Shown: positions 1-7,513 of the stretch, piece after piece
How positions within the stretch are numbered: the first letter of the stretch is position 1
How the letters are laid out: every line of letters starts with the position of its first letter
Source of the DNA: G963668345 sp965206025
GTDB lineage: Bacteria; Acidobacteriota; Terriglobia; Bryobacterales; UBA6623
Length of the DNA: 64,000 bases
Reading direction: 5' to 3'
Assembly (NCBI GenBank): GCA_965206025.1
Contig: CBDBIU010000005.1
Location: 1,984,001 to 2,048,000 of the forward strand
Translations under genes and position numbers: made by a program
The notes under the pieces: model-generated
Told to the model about the DNA's origin: nothing
The model's database searches: none
Seen by the model: only the letters and a program-made list of their open reading frames with translations

Positions 1-1
1 G

Positions 2-337
2 CCTCTGCGAGCACCCTACGTAGCATCGAAATGGGCCGTGGTGGGTTTCACAAAGACTCTGGCGATGGAACTCGGGCCTCACGGAATCCGCGTCAATGCC
101 ATCTTGCCGGGTGCGGTCGAGGGTGAAAGGCAAACGGCCGTGGTCAGGGCGAAGGCAAAGGCGATCGGGGTAAGCTACACGGAGCTAGAAGCAGAGTTGC
201 TGAAGGCAACCTCGTTGCGGAAGAAAATCAGCTCTCAGGACGTAGCCAACGCGATCACCTTCCTTTGTTCCGAGGCCGGGAGCAGTATCTCGGGCCAATC
301 AATCAGTGTTTGCGGGAACGCGGAGTATGTGCGTTGA
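2..337 (+). CDS. SDR-family oxidoreductase, C-terminal part (5' end outside window)
   Basis: The frame is open from base 2 to the TGA at 335-337. It begins with the short-chain dehydrogenase/reductase active site, a YxxxK motif reading PYVASKWAVVGFTKTLAMEL, whose Tyr and Lys are the catalytic pair. This is followed by HGIRVNAILPG, the usual strand and loop closing the cofactor and substrate site. The tail SSISGQSISVCGN is close to the SDR ending 'yitGq.l.vdGG'. It should be a soluble NAD(P)-dependent oxidoreductase. The substrate cannot be told from this fragment. A GTG at 38 is only an internal codon, because the catalytic Tyr lies upstream of it. The last quarter of the family fold is complete, so the gene is cut only by the window edge. 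Confidence 0.9.
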   Translation, partial: PLRAPYVASKWAVVGFTKTLAMELGPHGIRVNAILPGAVEGERQTAVVRAKAKAIGVSYTELEAELLKATSLRKKISSQDVANAITFLCSEAGSSISGQSISVCGNAEYVR

Positions 338-348
338 GGCCGCCCTGG

Positions 349-509
349 GCCCGCCTTTCTCACCACGTGGCGAGGCGAAGTGCGTGAGAGACCCGTCAAT
401 ACGGGGCGCGCGTCGCTTAGCGTGCGGAGGCGTACTTGGACGGTACGCTGAGCACGGTGAGCAAGCGCAACGAAGTAATGTCAGTCAGGCGGTGAGAAAT
501 GCGGGCTAG
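349..509. repeat. Intergenic repeat, full-length copy with terminal inverted repeats
   Basis: The 161-bp element has inverted ends: GCCCGCCTTTCTCACC at the left and GGTGAGAAATGCGGGC (plus TAG) at the right, matching at 15 of 16 positions. Inside are two conserved blocks seen in other copies: GAAGTGCGTGAGAGAC near the left end and GAGCAAGCGCAACGAAGTAA near the right. Relatives lie at 47249-47430 and 60274-60569, with shorter ones at 12150, 23114, 45883, 57339, 58140 and 61362. It contains no gene. Its right end overlaps the ATG of the M28 peptidase gene at 499. Confidence 0.8.
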
Positions 510-2059
510 AACCACTGTCAAATCACGAGTGGCACTTTGCGCGGTCATTTCGCTATTGGCCCTCCTGTCCAGCACAGCCGCCGCCGAACCGCGGGGGAGG
601 GATCGGGCAAGCTGCGGCAACCGCGTGAACAACACGATCAACAAGTTGCTGCAATGCGTCACGATCGAGGGCGTGCGCGCACACCAGGCGGCCTTCCAAG
701 CCATCGCCGACGCCAACGGCGGAGTCCGTGCCGCGGGGACCCCGGGTTACGATCAGTCGGTGGCTTATTTGGCGGAAACGCTGGCTCAAGCCGGTTACGA
801 AGTGGTTGTACAGCCGTTTCCTTACAACTCTTGGACCCAACTGGGGCCGTCCACGCTAGAACAAGCAGCTCCCGTCGCCGCGGTTTATACGGAGGACCTG
901 GACTATCTCCTGATGAGACACACCGATGCGGGTGACGTTACGGCCGCCGTCACAGTCGTGGATGTCGATCTCGGACTTGGCAACGCGTCCACGAGCGGCT
1001 GCGAGGCCGCGGATTTCGCCGGATTTCCAGTGGGACACATCGCCCTGCTGCAACGAGGGGCCTGCGCATTTTGGGCTGAAGGCGGAAAATGCAGCCGCAG
1101 CCGGCGCCGTTGGAGCGATTATCTTCAACCAGGGCGATACGCCAGGGCGTTTTGGAGTGGTGGTCGCCGCTCTCTCCGCTGACTTCGGAGGCGGGATACC
1201 GGTTATGTTCGCTACTTACTACCTTGGCGAGGAGTGGGCTTCGACGGCGGGTCTGGTGCTCCATATGGCGGCGGACGTCGAACGCAGTGAAACGACCAGT
1301 TATAACGTTCTCGCCGAGACTGCGGATGGCGATCGGAACAACGCAGTGATGGCGGGCGCACACTTGGACTCCACCAATCGCGGCCCCGGCATACAAGACA
1401 ACGGTTCCGGCAGTGCGGCCATTCTTGAAACGGCGCTGGGGATGGCCAAGGTAAAGCCGCGCAACAAGGTGCGATTCGCGTGGTGGGGAGCCGAAGAGGC
1501 GGGCCTCATCGGGTCGACCTACTATGTCGACAACCTGTCCGAGGAGGAGCGGGAGCAGATTACGCTCTACCTGAACTTCGATATGATCGGCTCACCCAAC
1601 CACGTCTTCTTCATCTACGACGGCGATGACTCCGACGGCGTGGGCGCGGGGCCAGGGCCCGCGGGCTCGGAACAGATTGAGCAACTGTTTGAGCTCTACT
1701 ACACGACCCGAGGTGAAGCCTTCAAAGGTACTGATTTCTCAGGAAGGTCCGATTACGGTCCGTTCATCGCCGTTGGCATTCCCAGCGGTGGGATTTTCAC
1801 GGGCGCGGAGGACATCAAGACCGCCGAGGAAGCCGCCGCGTGGGGCGGTACGGCCGGCGAGCAGTACGACCCGTGTTATCATCTCGCCTGTGATACTTTT
1901 GACAACATCAACCTGGAGGCGTTGGACATCAACGCCGACGCGGTCGCTTTCGCCGTGCTCCAGTACGCGATGAACACCATATCACTTAACGGGCGGAAGG
2001 GCAAAGGCAACTTCAAACCTAACGACGGGGAGTATTGGGGTCCCTCCGCGCTCAGGTAG
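499..2059 (+). pseudogene. Secreted M28 zinc aminopeptidase with PA domain, frameshifted
   Basis: The N-terminal half reads in one frame (499 to about 1070) and the rest in the next frame (about 1070 to 2059). The first part has a signal peptide (Arg/Lys start, hydrophobic core, AAA cleavage) and a protease-associated domain that breaks off after LLQRGACAF. The other frame resumes with LKAENAAAAGAVGAIIFNQG, the normal continuation of a PA domain. The M28 zinc ligands are all present: AHLDS, DNGSG, WGAEEAG, NFDMIG and the late His in DPCYHLACDTF. One extra T in the run at 1069-1072 explains the shift. The whole reading, about 519 codons, resembles the Streptomyces griseus-type aminopeptidase family. 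The rest is so well conserved that this is either a very recent inactivation or a homopolymer sequencing error. The ATG at 499 lies inside the upstream repeat. Confidence 0.85.
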
Positions 2060-2169
2060 AGGCGATACTGAGCGCCTGAGCTTCATGTCTTCGGCCCGGT
2101 AGACGACACCCGCCCCCCCCGGCCGAGTTCGGAGAGGATCTTGTAGTGGCTGATCGTGCGGCCGACCAT
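2060..2169 (-). pseudogene. 5' remnant of a Ser/Thr protein kinase gene
   Basis: Reading leftward from 2169 gives MVGRTISHYKILSELGRGG, the usual N-terminus and glycine-rich loop of bacterial Hanks-type kinases. A run of G/C at 2112-2119 shifts the frame. In the next frame the sequence continues GVVYRAEDMK, the expected second half of the P-loop and the following strand. The rest of the kinase is missing. Only about 110 bp survive. Confidence 0.7.
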
Positions 2170-2577
2170 GACGGTCAAATTGTACCGCGCATCAGATAAC
2201 TGGTGATTACGAGCGATCCGTTGAACAAAGATTTTTTTCGGGCCCAGCCCGTTGCGCCGCGGAGGTTTCCAAACCCCCTGACCACGTGCTGGCGGGCCGG
2301 AGGCCTGCTGGAAGGTTTTTCCGGCGGCTTCATCGAGACACAGGTACCTGCGCTGATACAGCCCCGCGATAACTACTTTCATCACCTCGCCCTCAGCGCC
2401 TCTCAAATAGGCGATTTCATAATGGTCCGGCGTGCTTGGAACCGCCGGCACAGGGATGGGATTCGTCGGATCGCTCAGGCATGACCACCACCGGCACAGG
2501 AGCGCTGTTGCCGCGATGAGGATCGCGTAAAACAGCAGAAACTCGCCCGCCGTAAGTTCCGTGATAGGATTCCACAT
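2083..2577 (-). CDS. Truncated TIGR04222-type membrane protein running into a kinase remnant
   Basis: The first ~85 residues match the start of TIGR04222 proteins: MWNPITELTAGEFLLFY, one transmembrane segment, a Pro-rich linker, and the signature DHYEIAYLRGAEGEVMKVVI followed by LYQRRYLCLDE. After roughly residue 90 the homology fades. The last 28 residues, beginning MVGRTISHYKILSELG, are the start of an unrelated protein kinase (separate entry). The gene therefore appears cut and joined to a second broken gene. It lies 17 bp downstream of the broken GIDE gene on the same strand, and the two were probably one membrane-protein operon. The function of TIGR04222 proteins is not established. The product, if made, would be a 164-residue membrane-anchored fragment. 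Confidence 0.6.
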   Translation of the reverse strand: MWNPITELTAGEFLLFYAILIAATALLCRWWSCLSDPTNPIPVPAVPSTPDHYEIAYLRGAEGEVMKVVIAGLYQRRYLCLDEAAGKTFQQASGPPARGQGVWKPPRRNGLGPKKIFVQRIARNHQLSDARYNLTVMVGRTISHYKILSELGRGGRVSSTGPKT

Positions 2578-2650
2578 CCTATTTCCCTCCTAGCTCACCC
2601 GAAGAGGAGATACACGACGGTGAAAATGACAAATACGGTAAACCAGATCT

Positions 2651-3106
2651 GGCTCTTCTGGGATTTTAGTGGCTGGCGGCGGTGAGTGACGGATCCCTCG
2701 CCACTGTGAGGCCGACCTCCCGGAGCCTGCTTCGGTGCCATTCAAGGGCTTCGTGACAACTCTACGGCCCCCAAGGCCGGGCGGCGACTGCGTTGGCCAA
2801 AAAGAATTACTGATAAACAAAGGGTTACGAGTAGAGCAAGGCTGCTGGCAGGTAGTCGTACAGTCTCCCGAAGGCTGTGAAATGCGGATCCACAACTGTC
2901 ATCCAGTGGCCACACTCAAAGAGATAACTCCCTGTTTATCAGTGTCTTATTCCCTTTACGAGTTGCCCACGACCGGACTGGCGTGTAGGGTATTTGGGGA
3001 TTTCTTGGCCGCCTTTTGGGCTCCGATGTGACTGCGGGCGACGTCGGGTCGGCAGGATGGAGGAGCCGGCTACCCGTTGGCCACCCACTAAAAACCCGGA
3101 AGAGCC
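2651..3106. mobile_element. ISL3-like MITE, copy A (456 bp)
   Basis: Its inverted ends read GGCTCTTCTGGGATTTTAG and, from the right, GGCTCTTCCGGGTTTTTAG. The 9-bp sequence ACCAGATCT is repeated on both sides (2642-2650 and 3107-3115). There is no transposase frame inside. The ends and the 8-9 bp target duplication fit the ISL3 family, so a related full IS elsewhere in the genome presumably mobilised it. Inside is a second inverted pair, ACTGATAAACAAAGGGTTA at 2809-2827 against TAACTCCCTGTTTATCAGT at 2925-2943. Copies B and C lie at 25454 and 29141. This copy interrupts the last codons of the GIDE gene. Confidence 0.85.
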
Positions 3107-3360
3107 ACCAGATCTTGGCCCAGCGCGCACTGCTCCGCGCGCACTGTTGCTCATGCGAGAGAGCATCCGCTCTGCTCCCAAAACAAAGGAGCGAGTCTGA
3201 ACCGAGATGGAAGTGAGCAGAGCCTTCTTGGACCGTGCACGGGCCCAGGAGGAAGACCTCATTCCCGAACTCCTTGAGAATGCTCACCTCCCACGAGAGG
3301 TCCTCATACGAATGGGACCCCCAGCCTTCTGGTGACGGCAAGCGCTCACGACCATAGTGC

Positions 3361-3394
3361 GAGATTACACTGTCGATGAGATTACACTGTCGAG
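3361..3394. repeat. 17-bp tandem duplication inside the GIDE gene
   Basis: The unit GAGATTACACTGTCGAT is followed directly by a second copy differing only in its last base. Seventeen is not a multiple of three, so the duplication shifts the GIDE reading frame into a TAA. Removing one unit restores the frame. Confidence 0.9.
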
Positions 3395-3529
3395 AGGGCT
3401 AGAACTAGCTTCTTCCCGTTCTTGGCCAGGCAGTATTGAGATTGAGAGAGGGTGGTGGGGCGTGTTGTTCTTGAATGTGTCCCCGGTGGATTCCCTTCCT
3501 GGCCAATAATAATAATGATCACGATTTAA

Positions 3530-5193
3530 CCAGGATTTCCATTTTGGCCCTGGCACGGTGAAAGTATACACCCGCGCTGCCCCGCATACCACGTCTTTTC
3601 GCGCTGAACCCTGCACATGACCTCCACCGGTAGGCGCCAGGGCTCGTCCATCCGCTCACAGACGTTGATTGAGCGGACTGAACGGCGCTCCGGCCGACAC
3701 TGCTCCTTGCGAAACCTTTTGGAGCCGAAAACTGTTGATCCTCGCCCGGTCAACGCTACCCGCTTGGCAGCGGCAGCGCCCAGATCCTGTGCAGCATGTC
3801 GCCGAACAGCCTGCGGTTCAAATGTCCTTCGGCCAGCAGCAGCCAGTAATACCGCGCGTGCTTGACCAGCCGACCGCCGGTCTTCATCAACCTGTGTTGC
3901 AAGCTCGTCAGCGACCAGCTCTTGATCCTTGGTGGCAGTCCCAGCCGCCGCCACAGGTTGCCCAGGTTGTAGGCCAGCACACTCAACTGCAAGCGCACTT
4001 CGTTCGCCCGGAAGCGATGGCACGACAGCCTGGTCCAATGCGTCGCCTGCTTGCCTTCTTTAATCCACTGCTCGGCCGTCCCGCGCTTGTTGTAGAAGCG
4101 CACCACGGAGCGGCTCGGCAGAGTCAGGTTGGTGACGATGAAGTTGTCCCGTGGAAACAGCTCCCCAGCGTGATGCTCCACCTTGGCCACGACCCTTCGG
4201 GCCTTGCTCCAGCTCGCTGCCCGGTAGAGAAAGCTCCTGTAGCGCACCAAAGGCTTCCGAGTGGGTCTTCCCACCGGCCGCACCAACAGCTCGGCAACTT
4301 CACGCCGCAGGTTCTCGTTCGCCGGAAGGCGGATGGCATACTTCACGCCACGCTCCTCCGAAGCCTCGTAAATCTCTGGCTTGGCAAAGGCTGCATCCCC
4401 CCGGAAGGCAACCTCTTTGCCATGGTTCTGCTGACGTTCGATCTCGGGCAGGAGCAGTTCATCCCAGTCCTCAGCGCTGTGCACATTGCCCGGACGGAGC
4501 TTGGCCGCCAGACAGTCGCCGTGACTGTTGAACAGCAACAGCGGGTGGTAGCAGACGGACTCGAAATGGCCGTTGTAGGCGCTGCCTTCCTGTTGGCCGT
4601 GGACGGGGCTTTCCGTCGAGTCCATGTCCAGAACAACCCGCTCGGAGTTGTCTTGGGTCTCGGCTTGGGCGAGCAGCTCCCGGTTCAACGCCATCAACCC
4701 CAGCAGGTTCTCTTCGCTCGCCAGCATCTCCGTCTCGAAGCTGTGGAGCGTCGAGGTCAAGGCCGCACCGCGATCCCAGATTTTCTGCGAACCGATCAGC
4801 CGAAACGTCGGATCGATCGAAACCCGCGCGGCGTCGTTGAGGTCCTCGTAGCCCGCCAAGCGGCTGTAGACCGACTGCCGCAACAGATCAGCGAGCGTGA
4901 ACTGCTTGTTTGTGCCTTGCCGGGAGTCGCTGACATGCTCGTCAATCAGTTCTCCGAACCCGAGCCGTTCGTCCAGTTCGCGAACCAAAATCAAGCCACC
5001 GTCGGAAGTGACGTGCGATCCTTGGAAATCGACTTTGAGAAGTCCATTGAAAGTTAGCTGGAACGGCTTTGTTTCTTTTTCACCCATTGGGTGTTGGCCT
5101 CCCTGGCGTCCTCATCGGGCTCTAGCCCCTATGAATAAAGACGCTGAACGCCACCGCAAAGTCGGAATGTCAAACTCAAATCGAAAATCGGGG
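3530..5193 (-). mobile_element. IS1380-family insertion sequence, copy 1 (1664 bp)
   Basis: The element starts CCAGGATTTCCATTTTGG and ends, read inward, CCCCGATTTTCGATTTG. These imperfect inverted ends begin with CC as in IS1380. TTTAA is duplicated at 3525-3529 and 5194-5198, matching the family's 4-5 bp A/T target duplication. It has the same length as the copy at 27391 and encodes an identical 443-residue transposase, so the two moved recently. It splits the GIDE gene. Confidence 0.93.
3756..5087 (-). CDS. IS1380-family DDE transposase (copy 1)
   Basis: The protein has 443 residues, the usual IS1380 length. The N-terminus carries the family signature FQGSHVTSDGGLILVRELDE. The catalytic acids appear as the Asp of VVLDMDSTE followed by HGQQEGSAYNGHF, the Asp of FRGDAAFAKPEIYE, and the Glu of GTAEQWIKEGKQ in the RNase-H-like fold. 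Nothing suggests inactivation. The translation is identical to that of copy 2 at 27617-28948. A long open frame on the opposite strand is a by-product of GC-rich codon use. Confidence 0.95.
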   Translation of the reverse strand: MGEKETKPFQLTFNGLLKVDFQGSHVTSDGGLILVRELDERLGFGELIDEHVSDSRQGTNKQFTLADLLRQSVYSRLAGYEDLNDAARVSIDPTFRLIGSQKIWDRGAALTSTLHSFETEMLASEENLLGLMALNRELLAQAETQDNSERVVLDMDSTESPVHGQQEGSAYNGHFESVCYHPLLLFNSHGDCLAAKLRPGNVHSAEDWDELLLPEIERQQNHGKEVAFRGDAAFAKPEIYEASEERGVKYAIRLPANENLRREVAELLVRPVGRPTRKPLVRYRSFLYRAASWSKARRVVAKVEHHAGELFPRDNFIVTNLTLPSRSVVRFYNKRGTAEQWIKEGKQATHWTRLSCHRFRANEVRLQLSVLAYNLGNLWRRLGLPPRIKSWSLTSLQHRLMKTGGRLVKHARYYWLLLAEGHLNRRLFGDMLHRIWALPLPSG

Positions 5194-5669
5194 TTTAATG
5201 CCTTGGGCGGTTCGAATGGATTGAAGGGGGCCAGGGCGAGCCCTGTACCATCGTCAACCGCCCACGGCACCCACTCGGAGTCCTCGATGTAATTCTTGTC
5301 GGGGGTTTCGTCATCACCCGGGTCATAGAATACGCGGACCTCATAGGCAACGCAGGAGCTACCCGTGATCGGAGCCGTCAAACGTGTCGTCTCCCTTGCC
5401 ACGATGCAGCCCTCGACCGCGGCATGGGTTCGGGTGGAAGGGTCAGGATGCGCTGTGAAGGTCTGGACTAGGTCGGCGATGGTAGTAACAGGGGTTTGAT
5501 GAATCAGGCGTACGGCCCTGTTGTGTCGGGCCTTTGCCCGAAGCGTAAGGATTGCCAGTAGCAGCGCGAGAGCAGCACCTATCCCGATCAATACCATGTG
5601 CCTCCTCCTATTCTGAGCAATTCACAATTTGGACAAATCATTGCCATCTTCACACGTCGTCCTCAAGGA

Positions 5670-7142
5670 CTAAGACGACAAACGCGAGGAAACAAACCGC
5701 TGGTCCGGCCCTCTTTTTCGAGACGTACGGTTTGACGTCAGCAGCGACACCCCAACGTAGACCGCGAATGCCGCCAAAGTTCCCACGTACACTTCATGCC
5801 AACTGGTCCAGCCGGCGTATCTGGCGAGATACCAAGCAATCACGGTAATAGAGCCGACCAGGACGCAGGCCAGCGCGCCGGTCCGCGTGCCGCGCTTCCA
5901 GTAAAGCCCCATCACGAGCGTCGGTAGGAAGCAGGCCGCGTACAGGGACCCCGAGAATGCCGTGATCTGGACAATATCAGCGAACGGGTTCAGCGCCACC
6001 AGCATACTGACCAGCGACAGCACAACTACCCACAACCGGGTCCGGCGGATGGCGTTTTGATCCTCGTCGTCAGAGATCGTGACGTCGCGACTCACCGAAG
6101 ACGCCGCCACCAGCAGAACCGAGTCCAGCGATGACATCGCCGCCGACAACAAGACCAACAGGAAGAAGGAGCTGAGTACGGGGCCAAGCACTTCGGTCGT
6201 GCCCAACAAGTAGGGCATCACGTGGTCGGAATCGGGTATGGCGTCGGCGGGAATCAAAGCATGCGCGAAGGTCCCGATGGGCAGCAGACACAGATACGTA
6301 ATCAGAATGAGTAGCGGTGACACGATCCGCGCCGTCCGCAGGGCGCCTTCGTCCTTGAGGCCATAAATCCGTGAAAGTTGCCTCGGATCGACCAGCATCT
6401 TCATCCCACCCGCGATCGATAGACCGAGAATAGCGGCTAGGGGCATGTTGCCTTCCCACGAAACTAAATTGGGGTCTTGGTTGCGAACGGTTTCCACTAT
6501 TGTCGTCAGCCCACCGCCCTTGATGATTACCGCGACGACCAATACGACGCCGCCGAAAGCCATCAGCAACCCCTGCACGGCATCGGTCAGCACCACGGAA
6601 CGGAAGCCGCCGGCCAGGGTATAGGCGGTCACCACCACGAAGACCGCGACGGCGGCCAGATGGTACTCCAGCCCGAGAAACTGCTGCAAGGCGAGCGCGG
6701 ATCCCTTGTAAACGGCGACCATATAAAGCCCCGCCGCTACGAAGATCACGAGTGCCGAAACCCGGCGCAGCGCCGGAGACTCATACCGTCGCCCCAGAAA
6801 ATCAGCCAAGGTCAATGAGTTGTACTCGCGAGCTTTGGTGAAAAACCGCGGCGCAACCAAATACCAGGCCAAGTAGCACGAGGCGACAATGACCGCCCCC
6901 TTGATGTACCAGATCAACCCCACATCCCAGCTCTTGCCGGCGTGCCCCACGAAGCTATTGGTGCTGACAAACGTTGCGTAGAAGGACAAGGCGATGACCC
7001 AACCGCCCAAGCCGCGTCCGGCGATCAGATAGTCTCCTAAGTTGTGAGTACTTTTCTTCCCCGCCCGGCAATGGTGAGCCAGCATCCCCAAGTAGCCGAC
7101 CAAGAAGAGTAGCTGCAGCCAGTGATCAGTTAGCCAATTCAT
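5670..7142 (-). CDS. Sodium/solute symporter (SSS family)
   Basis: The 490-residue integral membrane protein has about thirteen hydrophobic segments. SSS signatures include ALSFYATFVSTNSFVGHAG in the early helices, TLADFLGRRYESPALR, the AGGFRSVVLTDAVQG signature and GMKMLVDPRQLSRIYGLKD. It should use the Na+ gradient to import a small organic solute. The substrate cannot be predicted from sequence. The start is the ATG at 7142 with GAGGA about eight bases upstream. The GIDE gene follows 72 bp downstream on the same strand, so the two may have been one transcript. The gene is divergent from the receptor kinase at 7514. A short match to its 3' end survives at 11899-11936, suggesting that a paralogue once lay there. 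Confidence 0.92.
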   Translation of the reverse strand: MNWLTDHWLQLLFLVGYLGMLAHHCRAGKKSTHNLGDYLIAGRGLGGWVIALSFYATFVSTNSFVGHAGKSWDVGLIWYIKGAVIVASCYLAWYLVAPRFFTKAREYNSLTLADFLGRRYESPALRRVSALVIFVAAGLYMVAVYKGSALALQQFLGLEYHLAAVAVFVVVTAYTLAGGFRSVVLTDAVQGLLMAFGGVVLVVAVIIKGGGLTTIVETVRNQDPNLVSWEGNMPLAAILGLSIAGGMKMLVDPRQLSRIYGLKDEGALRTARIVSPLLILITYLCLLPIGTFAHALIPADAIPDSDHVMPYLLGTTEVLGPVLSSFFLLVLLSAAMSSLDSVLLVAASSVSRDVTISDDEDQNAIRRTRLWVVVLSLVSMLVALNPFADIVQITAFSGSLYAACFLPTLVMGLYWKRGTRTGALACVLVGSITVIAWYLARYAGWTSWHEVYVGTLAAFAVYVGVSLLTSNRTSRKRGPDQRFVSSRLSS

Positions 7143-7513
7143 CGGTTAATGTCCTCTACTGGCCAAGACGTCACCCTGAGAATAACGGACCGCGGGAAAT
7201 GAAAATGAAACGGAAGGGGTGAAACAGTTGGGGTGACCAGGAACCCTTGCGCCTGGTTGCCTCCAAAGAACCCGGCCACCCCAGTTCGGACCGACAGCGA
7301 GAAAATCGTCAATACCGCGGTCCATCTTGGGCCGGTTGCCGTCTTCTCCTGTAAAGGCCGGCTCTTCCTTCCGTCTGGCCTCCGGTATACTGTCGTCGGC
7401 CTGCGTCGAGGAAATGGGCGCGCCAAGACAAACTGGCGGGCATCCTCCGGGAGACCGCTCTGCTGCAGCCTAGACTTGTCCCGCAGCGAAAGCAGGCCGA
7501 AAGAGCCTAAGGG
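7143..7513. promoter_or_regulatory. Divergent intergenic region between symporter and kinase
   Basis: This 371-bp gap must hold the promoters of both divergent genes. A possible -10 (TATACT near 7386) faces the kinase, but no convincing -35 is seen. No coding sequence is supported. Confidence 0.35.

Larger units (their letters stand above)
2595..5597 (-). pseudogene. GIDE-domain (E3 ligase-like) membrane protein, broken by IS1380, MITE and a 17-bp duplication
   Basis: The gene can be rebuilt exactly. Segment 5597-5194 gives an N-terminal membrane helix and the GIDE core (VEGCIVARETTRLTAP, VAYEVRVFYD, then WVPWAVDDGTG). The IS1380 copy with one TTTAA duplicate is removed. Segment 3524-3107 continues the frame once one unit of a 17-bp tandem duplication at 3361-3394 is dropped (PLDSVISHYGRERLPSPEGW, then EVSILKEFGNEVFLLGPCTV). 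The MITE with its 9-bp duplicate is removed, and 2641-2595 ends the protein with a last membrane helix (ARWAKIWFTVFVIFTVVYLL). The sum is 852 nt, 283 residues, with no other lesion. An AGGAGG site precedes the ATG at 5597. Bacterial GIDE proteins resemble mitochondrial MUL1/MAPL outside its RING, but their role is unknown. It was probably co-transcribed with the TIGR04222 gene 17 bp downstream. Confidence 0.8.

Noticed and set aside
3669..5057. 462-residue open frame antisense to the IS1380 transposase (also at 27530-28918)
   Set aside because: It mirrors a GC-rich real gene, has no recognisable domain, and the diverged copy 3 does not keep it open.
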